Assembly: GCA_943328785.2 (NCBI GenBank)
Contig: CALQBJ020000006.1
Coordinates: forward strand, 1 to 40,552
DNA: 40,552 bases
Source of the DNA: Bifidobacterium breve
Lineage (GTDB): Bacteria > Acidobacteriota > Vicinamibacteria > Vicinamibacterales > CAVVIG01
Direction: 5' to 3'
Position 1 is the stretch's first letter, and every line of letters begins with the position of its first letter. A program made the translations under genes and the position numbers. Below the pieces are notes generated by a model. It ran no database searches and had not been told where the DNA came from. It saw only the letters and a program-made list of their open reading frames with translations. Below are positions 23,007 through 30,476 of this stretch, one piece after another.

Positions 23007-25352
23007 TTAGTGGACGCGGTGGTGGGAGCCGTGAAACTGGGGTGCGAGGTCGCGGATGTCGCCTGGCAGCAAGTCGGACAGGGCAGCGGAGTCACTGGGG
23101 GCCATGATGACGTCGACGGCCACCTCGAGCCTGACGCCTTCTCCGGAGCGTTCGAGATCCCAGACCGCCTTTCGCAGGTGGCGAGCTAGAGCTCGAACAT
23201 CTTTGGCCTCGCCGCTTGCGAGGAGAGCCACAAACTCCTCGTCACGGTTGCGAACAAGTAGATCGCCTACCGAGAGGGACTCACGTATCAGTGCCCCCAC
23301 GCGAGCCACGAGGGATTCAGCCGAGTCTTCGCCCACCTGACGCTGTATGTCAGACCAATTGAGCATCTCGATGCAGAGGACCGATGACACGGGGGCCAGC
23401 GCATCAACCGGTGGCCGAGTGGCCTGCTCCCGAGTTGGCGAGAGGTTCCGTTGATGCGCAAGCCGAGTCGCGAAGAGTCTGCCGATGGTCTCCAGGCGCG
23501 CACGGTCGGCTTCACTAAACGGAGCTTCCCGATATACGGAGAGAACTCCGAGCAGGTCACGCCCACCCAAGACGGGAACCGACAGCGTGTTGTTCAGTGA
23601 AACGCCAGGGCGCCGAGCGTAGTCGCCGAGATCCAGCGCCGGATCGCTGTTAAGGATGGTGCGTCTATTGGCGCCAACCCAGCCGCTGAGACGCTCGCCG
23701 AGGCCGATGGTAAGCGCATTCAGGTGGATGGAGCCCTGTGGCGACGTGGAAGCCACCACGAGATGATCATCAATCGCGTCGTAGGCAAACAGTATGGCAA
23801 GGTCTGCGTTGAGCAGATTACAGACCTGCGACCCAAGCACCACGGCGTCAGACAACGCGTGATCATGGAGTGCCAGTTCGGTCTCGACGGGAAGCCCGCC
23901 GTCCGTCTCTTGGACTTGGGCATTGTCGGCGGTAGCCAAGGGCTCCCGTCCACTCACGCTTGAGCTGGTTATCTCCGTCAATGCCCCCTTCGACAACGTG
24001 CTGTTAGTCGGACCCTCAGGCGCAATCTCGCGATGGACTCGTATAAAAGTGTCGACCACCAAGGGATCGTACATCGAGCCGCGCCGCTCGATGAGGATGT
24101 CCAAAGCCTCCTGGTCGCTTAGCTTAGGGCGATAGGGCCTGTCCGAAGTCAGCGCATCGAAGCAATCGACAACCGAGAGAATTCGCGCGCCGATCGGGAT
24201 GTCCGTTCCTCGGATTCCCGTTGGATATCCTGAGCCATCCCAGTTCTCGTGATGGTGTCTGACGATCGGAACCACCGGATATGGAAAGTCGATTGCCGAG
24301 AGAATGTCGGCGCCGACCCCGGCGTGAAGCTTCATCTTCTCAAACTCAGCGGGAGTAAGCGTCCCGGGCTTGTTCAAGATGTGCTCGGGGACGGCGAGCT
24401 TTCCCATGTCATGGAGAAGCGCCGCTGCCTCAATCGCCTTAAGTAGTTGGTCGTCCGTCACGCCGACGTGTTTGGCGAGTCCGACGGCATAGATCTGAAC
24501 GCGGCGGATATGCCCATGGGTGATCTGATCTTTGGCGTCGATTGCCATCGCCAGTGTCTCGATGGTCGACAGGTAAAGGCGGTTTAGCTCAGACAGATGG
24601 TTGTAGCTGTCTTCAGCGCGTCCCATCGCCGTTCTGAAAGTCAGGTACGACACCACGAGCAGCGGCACGATGACCGCCAGCGTGCTGAGGTCGAGTCGCT
24701 GTGTGTAGGTGACGATCAGTGCTGCCACGGAGGCGCCACTGAAGTAGTTGACGGACAACCAAGCGAAGTTCTTCCACCAAATCTGGACGGCAGAGCGTCG
24801 TGTTTCGAGGCCAACCGCGACTGCGACTAGCCAACTGTTGAATAGAAAGTAGGCAGCCGTGAAGGCAAGCAATGGGACAAACAGCCGTGGGAGCGGGGTA
24901 AAGACCTCGCTATAGGGATGAATTCCGGAGAGCAAGTAAAAGCACGATCCAGCCGTCCAGATAGCGACGGACGGAGCGGCCAGGTTGAAGGCCATCCTGT
25001 ACAGTGGACGACCCTGAGGCTTCATCCAGAGAAGGATAACTAGGCACTCGAGCAGTACCGTGACGGTGCCTGCCTCTGCTCCGAATAGCAGAACGGAGGC
25101 GAAGACGAATGCCTCGGAGACGGAGATATAGGCGTTGATGGAAGGGACCTTAACCGAGAACGATCCTGTCAGGATCGTCAGACCGGCCAAAAGGAGCCAT
25201 TCCGACCCGATCGGGCGAATGAATAGTTGATGGACCGAGAGTCCTAGGACCAGCGCGCCAATTGCCACGACGCCGCTGACATATATGCGGACTGTCGGTC
25301 TGAGGCTAAGAAAGTGTTCCATGTGAGCCGCGAACAAAACGCTCCGGCTCAT
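23007..25352 (-). CDS. Membrane HD-GYP phosphodiesterase with GAF and degenerate GGDEF domains
   Basis: 781 aa. Residues 20-240 carry about seven membrane helices, a MASE-type sensor module. The HD-GYP domain (about 260-440) has HDMGKLAVP (His314-Asp315) and HHHENWDGSGYP (366-377), all residues for c-di-GMP hydrolysis. A GAF domain follows (about 500-650, 'GLGERLSGWVGANRRTILNS', 'LSVPVLGGRDLLGVLSVYRE'). The last 110 residues have GGDEF-domain flanks (GDLLVR....EEFVALLASG) but the signature is NRDEEF, so it cannot make c-di-GMP; it may bind GTP or be structural. An ATG at 25322 is an alternative start. The start lies 11 nt after a 9-codon ORF, and the gene is 122 bp ahead of the sigma-54 activator. 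Confidence 0.9.
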   Translation of the reverse strand: MSRSVLFAAHMEHFLSLRPTVRIYVSGVVAIGALVLGLSVHQLFIRPIGSEWLLLAGLTILTGSFSVKVPSINAYISVSEAFVFASVLLFGAEAGTVTVLLECLVILLWMKPQGRPLYRMAFNLAAPSVAIWTAGSCFYLLSGIHPYSEVFTPLPRLFVPLLAFTAAYFLFNSWLVAVAVGLETRRSAVQIWWKNFAWLSVNYFSGASVAALIVTYTQRLDLSTLAVIVPLLVVSYLTFRTAMGRAEDSYNHLSELNRLYLSTIETLAMAIDAKDQITHGHIRRVQIYAVGLAKHVGVTDDQLLKAIEAAALLHDMGKLAVPEHILNKPGTLTPAEFEKMKLHAGVGADILSAIDFPYPVVPIVRHHHENWDGSGYPTGIRGTDIPIGARILSVVDCFDALTSDRPYRPKLSDQEALDILIERRGSMYDPLVVDTFIRVHREIAPEGPTNSTLSKGALTEITSSSVSGREPLATADNAQVQETDGGLPVETELALHDHALSDAVVLGSQVCNLLNADLAILFAYDAIDDHLVVASTSPQGSIHLNALTIGLGERLSGWVGANRRTILNSDPALDLGDYARRPGVSLNNTLSVPVLGGRDLLGVLSVYREAPFSEADRARLETIGRLFATRLAHQRNLSPTREQATRPPVDALAPVSSVLCIEMLNWSDIQRQVGEDSAESLVARVGALIRESLSVGDLLVRNRDEEFVALLASGEAKDVRALARHLRKAVWDLERSGEGVRLEVAVDVIMAPSDSAALSDLLPGDIRDLAPQFHGSHHRVH

Positions 25353-25363
25353 CCCTTATCGGC

Positions 25364-25393
25364 TCAATCGCCCCAGATGATTACGTTCAGCAT
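25364..25393 (-). CDS. Nine-codon ORF MLNVIIWGD, matching the subtilase repeat
   Basis: ATG at 25393 to TGA at 25364-25366. The peptide MLNVIIWGD contains the same N-x-I-I-W-G-D/S core as the 13 repeats at the end of the subtilase just upstream (51 bp away), but it is in its own reading frame with its own start and stop. A very strong double purine tract (GAAGGAGTTGAAGG) lies directly before the ATG. Its stop is 11 nt from the HD-GYP ATG, so it may couple translation of that gene. It could be a stand-alone peptide, a leader, or the leftover last repeat of a formerly longer subtilase. The last is possible, but a frame-independent start with this ribosome-binding site argues for translation. 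Confidence 0.5.
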   Translation of the reverse strand: MLNVIIWGD

Positions 25394-25443
25394 TCCTTCA
25401 ACTCCTTCGAAGGCGAGCGAATGGGCCCGCATAAGGGTTCCCT

Positions 25444-27204
25444 CTAGCTTCCCCAGATGATCGTTTCTGCGAGCCCACCTCCCCAGATGATGGTCGAGCC
25501 CAAGACGGAACCGCCCCAAACGATGGTGTTGCCCACGACGTTGCTACCCCAGATAATGGTGTCGGCCCCAGTCCCCCAAGCGATGGTGCTGCCCCAGATG
25601 ATGGTGTCAGCCGAACCCCAAATGATGGTCTCTGCCGCGGCGCCCCAGATGATGGTGTTGCCCCAGATGATCGTGTCTGCGCTGGATCCCCAAACGATTG
25701 TGCTGCCCCAGATGATGGTGTCAGCCGAACCCCAGATGATGGTGTTGCCACGTAGTGCCGCGTTGCCCCAGATGATGGTGCTGCTCGAAGCAATTGACTG
25801 CCGCCTGCGACCCGCTGGGTTTAGAAAGGCGATGCCGCTCGCTCGGGTCGCCTCTCCCGCAACGACGTTCTCGCTGAACGCGTCCTTCGGCATCGCTGCG
25901 AATCGAGCCGCAGCGACGCTGTTGAGCGCCCCCGCGCCCGCGGTCACAAGCCCTTCGCCGTGGATCGGCGAACTCGTGAGCTGGAGAGCCACCTTAACGG
26001 CCGAAGGCGTCAGCCGCGGTTTCTCATCCAGCAGCAGCGCCACCGCACCACTCGTCACCCCCGCCGCCATGCTCGTGCCAGACAGCGCCATGTAGGCGTC
26101 CGCGCCCGCGCCGGCCACGTGCCGCTCCGGATACTGCGTCGCCAGGTAGGAACCCGCCGCCTCGGCCGACACCAGCCGGCTGCCCGGCGCCACCAGGTCC
26201 GGCTTGATCACCAGGTCGAACAGCGTCGGCCCCTTCGAGCTGTACTTCGCCACGGTGTCGTCAGACCGCTTCGCGGTGGCGTGCATGTCGACAGCACCAA
26301 CCGTCAGCGCCGCCGGGTCGTTACCGGGCGACGTCACGCTGCCGAACACCAGCGCACCCTCCGGCGTCACGCCGTAGTTGCCGGCCGCCGCCACCACCAC
26401 CAGCCCCGCCGAGACCGCGCGCTCCACGGCTTCGCACAGCGGGTCGTCCTTGTACGACTGCACCACCGGTGCGCCGAGCGACAGGTTGATGATGCGGATG
26501 TTGAACGCGGCGCGGTGCTCGATGGCCCAGTCAATGGCGTCGACTACGTCGCTCGCCCGCCCCGCACCCTGCGCGTTCAGCACGCGAAGATTGATCAGCC
26601 GCGCCGCCGGTGCCACACCGCGGTAGTCGGCGGTGTCCGCCCCGGTGCCCGCGCCGCCGGCAATCAACGCGCCCACGTGGGTGCCGTGACCGTAGGCATC
26701 GGAGCCGTCGCCCCCAGTGAAGTCCTTCGTGTAGACGACACGGTTGGCGAGGGCGGCGTGACGCCGGTCGATGCCCGAATCGATCAGGGCGACGCCAATG
26801 CCCGCACCGGACAGCGGCCTGACGTTCGCCACACCAGCCCAGACCTGGTCAGCGCCGATGCTCTCGGTGACGAGGCTGGATGACCGCACCGCGACGTCGG
26901 CGGACAGGTGGTCGACCGATACGTCCTGCGACAGCGCGTCCAGTTGGCCGGCGTTCACGTCGAGCACGGCGCCCGATTTCAAGTAGCGGCGCACCCGCAG
27001 GCTGTAACGGCGCGCGAGCGCGTCGACCTCGGTGCGGTTGCCATGCACGATCACATCGATCGACTGGGAACCCGCGGCCAGCGTCCGCTCCAGATCCGCG
27101 CCAAGCCGCGCCCGGTGCGCGGCCTCGGCCGGTGCGCAGAGCCAGGTCGTAGACGCGAGCGTCAAGGCCAGGGCAGAACGCCTGACGAATCGAAAGCTAG
27201 CCAT
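25444..27204 (-). CDS. Secreted S8 subtilisin-like protease with C-terminal T-I-I-W-G repeats
   Basis: 586 aa from the ATG at 27204 (GGAG 8 nt upstream; an ATG at 27255 would put 17 residues before the signal peptide). Signal peptide about 1-29. A prodomain (about 45-105, I9/fervidolysin-like) precedes the S8 domain: Asp142 (ALIDSGID), His173 (YGHGTHVGAL), Asn276 (AAAGNYG) and Ser378 (LSGTSMAAG), the complete catalytic set. Residues 476-586 consist of 13 copies of [DNES]-T-I-[IVA]-W-G-[SNATG] with short Ala/Gly/Val spacers. Such tails might stack as beta strands, anchor the enzyme, or be cut out as peptides; none is established. First gene after a sigma-54 promoter candidate and head of the row that ends in the sigma-54 activator. 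Confidence 0.92.
   Translation of the reverse strand: MASFRFVRRSALALTLASTTWLCAPAEAAHRARLGADLERTLAAGSQSIDVIVHGNRTEVDALARRYSLRVRRYLKSGAVLDVNAGQLDALSQDVSVDHLSADVAVRSSSLVTESIGADQVWAGVANVRPLSGAGIGVALIDSGIDRRHAALANRVVYTKDFTGGDGSDAYGHGTHVGALIAGGAGTGADTADYRGVAPAARLINLRVLNAQGAGRASDVVDAIDWAIEHRAAFNIRIINLSLGAPVVQSYKDDPLCEAVERAVSAGLVVVAAAGNYGVTPEGALVFGSVTSPGNDPAALTVGAVDMHATAKRSDDTVAKYSSKGPTLFDLVIKPDLVAPGSRLVSAEAAGSYLATQYPERHVAGAGADAYMALSGTSMAAGVTSGAVALLLDEKPRLTPSAVKVALQLTSSPIHGEGLVTAGAGALNSVAAARFAAMPKDAFSENVVAGEATRASGIAFLNPAGRRRQSIASSSTIIWGNAALRGNTIIWGSADTIIWGSTIVWGSSADTIIWGNTIIWGAAAETIIWGSADTIIWGSTIAWGTGADTIIWGSNVVGNTIVWGGSVLGSTIIWGGGLAETIIWGS
25447..25786 (-). repeat. Coding repeat array, 13 copies of a CCCCAGATGATGGTG-like unit
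   Basis: Seen on the plus strand as variants of CCCCAGATGATGGTG at irregular spacing of 15-36 bp. All copies keep the subtilase reading frame, and third positions vary (GATGAT, GATAAT, AACGAT, AGCGAT), so the array is under protein-level selection. The irregular spacing rules out CRISPR. Confidence 0.9.
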
Positions 27205-27343
27205 CGAATGCTCCAGTGAACTCACGAAATGCGTTACGCGACGTCGGGGTCCCATGTCTCCGCGCTGTTCGTTCGCCTGGGTTCGACCGATAACCAGAAC
27301 GCCAGAAAAGCAGCGCGCGAGAAATTTCCGACACGGTATACAA

Positions 27344-27360
27344 ACGCACGGGCGGTGCCA
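27344..27360 (-). promoter_or_regulatory. Sigma-54 (-24/-12) promoter candidate for the subtilase operon
   Basis: The minus strand reads TGGCACCGCCCGTGCGT. Against the consensus TGGCACG-N4-TTGCW, the -24 half matches at six of seven positions, the -12 half retains TGC, and GG and GC are exactly 10 bp apart. Transcription would start near 27334, giving a leader of about 130 nt. A gene for a sigma-54 activator in the same cluster makes the assignment more likely. Confidence 0.55.
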
Positions 27361-27681
27361 CGGCGACGTGGCGGCGCTGAATCGCAGCTAAGCCGCGTGT
27401 TATCAGCGCGTTAGCTGGTGAGGCCTGGGACGGGCGCAGCGGCGGGTGTTGGTGCGTGTCGGACAAGCGCTTGGCCGTGCCCGCACGGGCGTCGCTGTTT
27501 CTGCTACTTTGCACGGAAAAACGCTTGCAGGCCGATTTGTGGCGAGGTTTTTGTCTGGCCAATCGGTTGGCCGCAGGGCCTGTTCTTGGCCTCGCATCGG
27601 AGTTCGACGCGTGGCAGTCACCGCGAACCGCGCCCGTCCGCACTTGCGCCGCAGTCATTCGAGCCGCCTGCGGGTCGGTCA

Positions 27682-27687
27682 TACAAT
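27682..27687 (+). promoter_or_regulatory. -10 box of the HOGA/AGXT/mtgA operon
   Basis: TACAAT lies 6 nt before the ATG at 27694, so the message is expected to begin at or beside the start codon. No Shine-Dalgarno sequence and no clear -35 hexamer are seen. Confidence 0.5.
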
Positions 27688-27693
27688 GTGGCC

Positions 27694-28515
27694 ATGCGAC
27701 TGACCGGCGTGCTTGCCCCGCTGCCGACTCCGTTCGACGAGTCGGGCGCACTCGATGTCACACAACTCCGCGCGGCCCTCCCGCGCTGGGTGGTTAGTCC
27801 GCTCACCGGCTTCGTGGTCCTCGGTACCAACGGCGACGCCGGCCTGTTGAACGAACGTGAGGCCGACACGGTGATCGCCGAGACGCGGGCGGGCGTGCCT
27901 GCCGGCCGGACGCTGCTGGCCGGAACCGCCCGCGAGTCGACCCGCGAAGCCATTGCCGCCGCTGTCCGCGCCGCGGAGCTTGGTGCCGACGCCGTGCTGG
28001 TGCGCACGCCCTGCTTCTTCAAGTCGCAGATGACGCCGGCCGCGTTCGAACGCCATTACCTGGCCATCGCCGACGCCTCCCCCGTTCCCGTGCTGCTGTA
28101 CAACTTCACCGCGGCCACCGGGGTCAACCTTCTGCCAGAGACGGTCGGTCGCCTCGCCGCCCACCCCAAGATCGTCGGCATCAAGGAGTCGGGCAGCGAG
28201 TTCGCCCAGATCGCCCAGATCGCCGACCTCGTCGCCGTGGCGCCGCCAGGATTCACGGTCCTCGCCGGTTCGGCCTCGACGCTGCAGGCCGCGTGGTCGG
28301 CCGGCGTGTCGGGCGCAATCGTCGCGCTCGGTGGTTTGCTACCAGAGGCGTGGGTCCGCCTGTTCGAACTGATGCGCGACGGCAAGCACCAGGCGGCGCT
28401 GCTGCTCTTGGGCATCGACGCCGGATATCCACGCCTGCCGCTGGCGCCCGCTCCTAACTCGGCCGTCGACGCCCTACACGCGGCCCTTCACGCGTTCGAG
28501 GACGTATTCGCATGA
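27694..28515 (+). CDS. DHDPS-family class I aldolase, 4-hydroxy-2-oxoglutarate aldolase-like
   Basis: 273 aa, a full (beta/alpha)8 barrel of the DapA/NAL family. Schiff-base Lys164 in IVGIKESG and Tyr136 in LLYNF are present, with GTNGDAG (44-50) as the phosphate/carboxylate loop. The segment 'LLYNFTAATGVNL' and 'HPKIVGIKESGSEFAQI' resembles the mitochondrial 4-hydroxy-2-oxoglutarate aldolase HOGA1 ('YYNVPANTGVDL', 'HPNIVGIKDSGGD') more than DapA. The next gene, overlapping by 4 bp, is an AGXT-like aminotransferase, so a reaction yielding pyruvate and glyoxylate fits. A DapA role cannot be fully excluded from sequence. Confidence 0.78.
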   Translation: MRLTGVLAPLPTPFDESGALDVTQLRAALPRWVVSPLTGFVVLGTNGDAGLLNEREADTVIAETRAGVPAGRTLLAGTARESTREAIAAAVRAAELGADAVLVRTPCFFKSQMTPAAFERHYLAIADASPVPVLLYNFTAATGVNLLPETVGRLAAHPKIVGIKESGSEFAQIAQIADLVAVAPPGFTVLAGSASTLQAAWSAGVSGAIVALGGLLPEAWVRLFELMRDGKHQAALLLLGIDAGYPRLPLAPAPNSAVDALHAALHAFEDVFA

Positions 28516-29657
28516 GCCTGTTGCCCGACGTCGACCGCATCCTGCTCGGCCCCGGCCCGAGCCTCACCGCTCCGCGCGTCATGCGCGCCATGGCGGCCCC
28601 CACGCTCAGCCACCTCGACCCGCTCATGCTGGCGCTGCTCGACGATGTGCGGGCGAGGTTGATGCGTGTGTTCCGCGCGCCGGAAGGGTCGTTCGCCTTC
28701 GCCGTGTCGGGCACCGGCACCGCCGGCATGGAAGCGACGGTGGCGAACCTGGTCGAACCGGGCAAGCGGGTGCTGGTGATCGTGTCGGGCTACTTCGGCG
28801 ACCGCCTCGCGCAAATGTGCGAGCGCTACGGTGCCCACGTCACGCGCCTCGATGTGGCGTGGGGACGTGCCTGCGACCCGGCTGCCCTGCGGACGGCACT
28901 TGCCGCCGGCCCGGCCGACATCGTCGCGATGGTGCACGCCGAAACCTCGACCGGTGCGCTCAATCCCGTGCGTGAGCTCGCGGCTGTCGCCCGCGAGCAC
29001 GACGCGCTGGTGCTGGTTGATGCGGTGACCTCACTCGGCGGGCACCCGCTCGAGATTGGCGCGTGGGGCATCGACGCCTGCTACAGCTGCACGCAGAAGT
29101 GCCTCGGGGCGCCGTCGGGCCTGGCGCCGGTCGTCTTCGGGCCGCGCGCGCTCCAGCGCCGCGTAAAGTGCCGCAGCTTCTACTTCGACCTGCAACTGCT
29201 CGAAGACTACTGGGTGCGCCGCAAGTACCACCACACCATGTCGTCCACCCTGGTCTACGCCCTCGATGAAGCGCTGGCGATTGTCGAGGAAGAGGGGCTC
29301 GAGGCGCGGTGGGCACGCCATCAGCAGAACCATCTCGCGCTGGTCGACGCGCTGCAGCCGCTCGGGCTGTCGGTGCTGCCGCCGGAAGGTGAGCGTCTGT
29401 GGACCCTGAACGCCGTGCGCGTCCCGGACGGCGTCGACGAAGCTGCGGTGCGCAAGCACCTGCTCGACACCTTCAACATGGAGATCGGCGCCGGACTCGG
29501 GCCGCTGGCCGGCAAGGTGTGGCGTGTCGGCCTGATGGGCGCAAGCTCCTCGCCTCGCCTCGTCCTGCTGCTGGTGGCCGCGCTCCAGGCGGCGCTGGCG
29601 CACAGGGAGAGACGCGTCGTCGGTGAGACCGGCTCACGTCCACAGGTGGCGGAATGA
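28512..29657 (+). CDS. Class V aminotransferase, alanine/serine-glyoxylate aminotransferase-like
   Basis: 381 aa, fold type I PLP enzyme. LLGPGPS near the N-terminus, SGTGTAGMEA (66-75, phosphate cup), Asp170 in LVDAVTSLGG (pairs with the pyridine nitrogen) and Lys196 in SCTQKCLGAPSG (Schiff base) follow the AGXT/SGAT order closely. It would move an amino group from alanine or serine to glyoxylate, giving glycine. ATGA overlap with the aldolase stop and a further ATGA overlap with mtgA downstream show a tightly coupled three-gene unit. Confidence 0.88.
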   Translation: MSLLPDVDRILLGPGPSLTAPRVMRAMAAPTLSHLDPLMLALLDDVRARLMRVFRAPEGSFAFAVSGTGTAGMEATVANLVEPGKRVLVIVSGYFGDRLAQMCERYGAHVTRLDVAWGRACDPAALRTALAAGPADIVAMVHAETSTGALNPVRELAAVAREHDALVLVDAVTSLGGHPLEIGAWGIDACYSCTQKCLGAPSGLAPVVFGPRALQRRVKCRSFYFDLQLLEDYWVRRKYHHTMSSTLVYALDEALAIVEEEGLEARWARHQQNHLALVDALQPLGLSVLPPEGERLWTLNAVRVPDGVDEAAVRKHLLDTFNMEIGAGLGPLAGKVWRVGLMGASSSPRLVLLLVAALQAALAHRERRVVGETGSRPQVAE

Positions 29658-30406
29658 GCAGGCGGCTCGGGCGCTGGGCGCTCGGCGCAGCGGCGATCGT
29701 CTTCGGCTGCGTGGGGTACGCGTACCTGACGCTGCCCGACGTGCGTGTGCTCGCCACCGAGAACCCAACGTCCACCGCGTTCACCGAACTGCGGGCCCGT
29801 GAGGCGCGCGCCGACGGCAAGACGCCGAAGCAGGTGCAGACGTGGATCGCCTATCGCCGGATCTCGCCGGCGCTCACGCGAGCGGTGCTGGTTGCCGAGG
29901 ATGCGGCGTTCTGGCAGCACGACGGCGTCGACTACGACGAACTGCAGAAGTCGGTCGAAGTCGACTGGGCGCGCGGGCAGTTGACGCGCGGCGCCAGCAC
30001 CATCACGCAGCAACTGGCGAAGAACCTCTATCTCTCGCCCTCGAAGAATCCGCTGCGGAAGTTCCGCGAGCTGATCATCGCGAGGCGGCTCGAAGCCGAG
30101 CTCTCCAAGCAGCGGATCTTCGAGCTCTATCTCAACGTCATCGAGTGGGGCGACGGCATCTACGGCGCCGACGCCGCGGCGCAGGCGTACTTCCATAAGT
30201 CGGCCGCAGCCCTTGGTCGAAGCGAAGCCGCACTCATGGCCGGCGCGATCATCAACCCGCGCGTGATGAACCCACTGAAGCCGACTCGCCGGCTCAACCG
30301 CCGGCAGCAGATCATCCTTGGTCGTATGGGTGAGGTGACGCCGCCAGTGGCGCGTGCCTCAGCTGACGATCTCGCCGAAGACGAGCGTCGGGACGAGCAG
30401 AAGTAG
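29654..30406 (+). CDS. mtgA: Monofunctional peptidoglycan glycosyltransferase
   Basis: 250 aa. One N-terminal membrane helix (about 8-26), then a GT51 domain: catalytic Glu82 in VLVAEDAAFWQHDG, the second motif RGASTITQQLAKNLYLS, and KFRELIIARRLE with ELYLNVIEWGDGIYG. No transpeptidase domain. It polymerises lipid II into glycan chains on the outer face of the inner membrane. Its place at the end of a glyoxylate-type operon is unexpected, and coupling is by a 4-bp overlap. The C-terminus is highly charged (DDLAEDERRDEQK). Confidence 0.93.
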   Translation: MSRRLGRWALGAAAIVFGCVGYAYLTLPDVRVLATENPTSTAFTELRAREARADGKTPKQVQTWIAYRRISPALTRAVLVAEDAAFWQHDGVDYDELQKSVEVDWARGQLTRGASTITQQLAKNLYLSPSKNPLRKFRELIIARRLEAELSKQRIFELYLNVIEWGDGIYGADAAAQAYFHKSAAALGRSEAALMAGAIINPRVMNPLKPTRRLNRRQQIILGRMGEVTPPVARASADDLAEDERRDEQK

Positions 30407-30429
30407 GCCCAACGCGAGCCTTGCTCAGC

Positions 30430-30458
30430 TTGACGCTGTCAGGAACGGTCGCTACCGT
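30430..30458 (+). promoter_or_regulatory. Promoter of the interrupted zinc-peptidase gene
   Basis: TTGACG (30430-30435), 17 bp, TACCGT (30453-30458), 18 nt before the ATG. An apparently normal promoter in front of an interrupted gene suggests the stop codon is recent. Confidence 0.4.
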
Positions 30459-30476
30459 GGAAGTCCGGGCGCGCCC

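Larger units (their letters stand above)
27205..27693. other. Divergent regulatory gap between the subtilase and the HOGA-like gene
   Basis: 489 bp with no convincing gene. It holds the -24/-12 promoter candidate (27344-27360), a 10-bp palindrome CAAGCGCTTG (27464-27473), an inverted repeat GGCCAA/TTGGCC with a 4-bp centre (27557-27572), and a TACAAT box (27682-27687) serving the rightward gene. The two palindromic sites lie about 105 and 200 bp upstream of the -24 element, the usual distance of sigma-54 enhancer sites. Confidence 0.5.

Noticed and set aside
25444-25790. CRISPR-like array
   Set aside because: Repeat spacing is irregular (15-36 bp), the unit is in frame with the subtilase and encodes a conserved heptapeptide; no cas genes are near.
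27197-27751. Minus-strand frame of about 184 codons across the subtilase upstream region
   Set aside because: It runs through the proposed promoter and into the antisense of the aldolase gene, with Arg/Thr/Ala-rich content and no ribosome-binding site.
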